A stretch of DNA of 5,483 bases from positions 1-5,483 of the forward strand of contig DOOY01000151.1 in assembly GCA_003514765.1 (NCBI GenBank), read 5' to 3'. This document shows positions 5,408 to 5,483 of the stretch, piece by piece; the first letter of the stretch is position 1; each line of letters starts with the position of its first letter. The position numbers and the translations under genes are program-made. The notes beneath the pieces are model-generated. The model was given only the letters and a program-made list of their open reading frames with translations. It did no database searches and had not been told where the DNA came from. This stretch comes from Nitrosomonas sp. GTDB taxonomy: Bacteria > Pseudomonadota > Gammaproteobacteria > Burkholderiales > Nitrosomonadaceae.

Positions 5408-5483
5408 AACTATTCAGCTAATTTTATTTTTCAATCAGTCTCTGAGATAAATTTGGGTAGCTCACCTTCGAAGAGTAGCGTAA
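5408..5483 (+). repeat. Long direct repeat, copy 2 (downstream border, cut by window end)
   Basis: This copy starts 5 bp after the stop of the zinc-ribbon FHA gene and matches 2731-2806 at 71 of 76 positions, at a constant offset of 2677 bp. It runs to the last base of the window, so its true right end is unknown. In the first internal stem, the change at 5428 (T instead of C) still allows a G-U pair with the 3' arm. In the CTTCGAAG near-palindrome, the change at 5465 falls just outside the conserved core. Both changes leave the core structures intact. Confidence 0.9.

Overview
This 5.5-kb window looks like an accessory region of a Gram-negative bacterium, most likely a gammaproteobacterium. 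Three things point that way: cleavable Sec-type signal peptides on two proteins, a textbook CRP operator (TGTGA-N6-TCACA), and moderate-to-low GC. The genus cannot be read from the sequence. No rRNA, tRNA, CRISPR array, transposase or integrase gene was seen.

Layout. (1) Positions 1-1094, minus strand: the 5' two-thirds or so of a gene for a large ATPase of the type found in extracellular contractile injection systems (eCIS, Afp15/Pvc15-like). It runs off the left edge before its main C-terminal AAA+ domain. (2) Positions 1095-1521: mostly non-coding, with a possible promoter for the ATPase gene and a stem-loop. (3) Positions 1522-2456, minus strand: a tight two-gene operon. It encodes a DUF5675 protein with an H...GC motif reminiscent of peptidoglycan L,D-transpeptidases, then a secreted six-cysteine protein of unknown function. 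A CRP site centred exactly 41.5 bp upstream of the start point predicted from an extended -10 (TGGTATGAT) gives this operon a convincing class II CRP promoter with a leader of about 200 nt. (4) Positions 3034-5402, plus strand: two genes. The first is a signal peptide-VWA-transmembrane-FHA protein, with the VWA predicted in the periplasm and the FHA in the cytoplasm. The second is a cytoplasmic protein with an N-terminal CxxxxH...CPYC zinc-ribbon-like motif and an FHA domain.

The most striking structure outside the genes is a direct repeat of at least 76 bp (71 of 76 identical, no gaps). It lies at 2731-2806 and 5408-5483 and brackets the VWA/FHA pair; the second copy begins 5 bp after the FHA stop codon and is cut by the window edge. 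The pair therefore behaves like a 2677-bp repeat-bounded cassette, placed immediately behind the CRP-dependent promoter of the divergent operon.

How the parts may work together (inference): an eCIS-type ATPase, a putative cell-wall-active protein with a secreted partner, and a VWA/FHA sensing pair suggest an injection-system or lysis-linked accessory island with phosphothreonine signalling. This would be analogous to, but distinct from, the PpkA/PppA/Fha pathway of type VI secretion. No kinase, phosphatase or structural injection gene lies inside the window, so the link rests on neighbourhood only.
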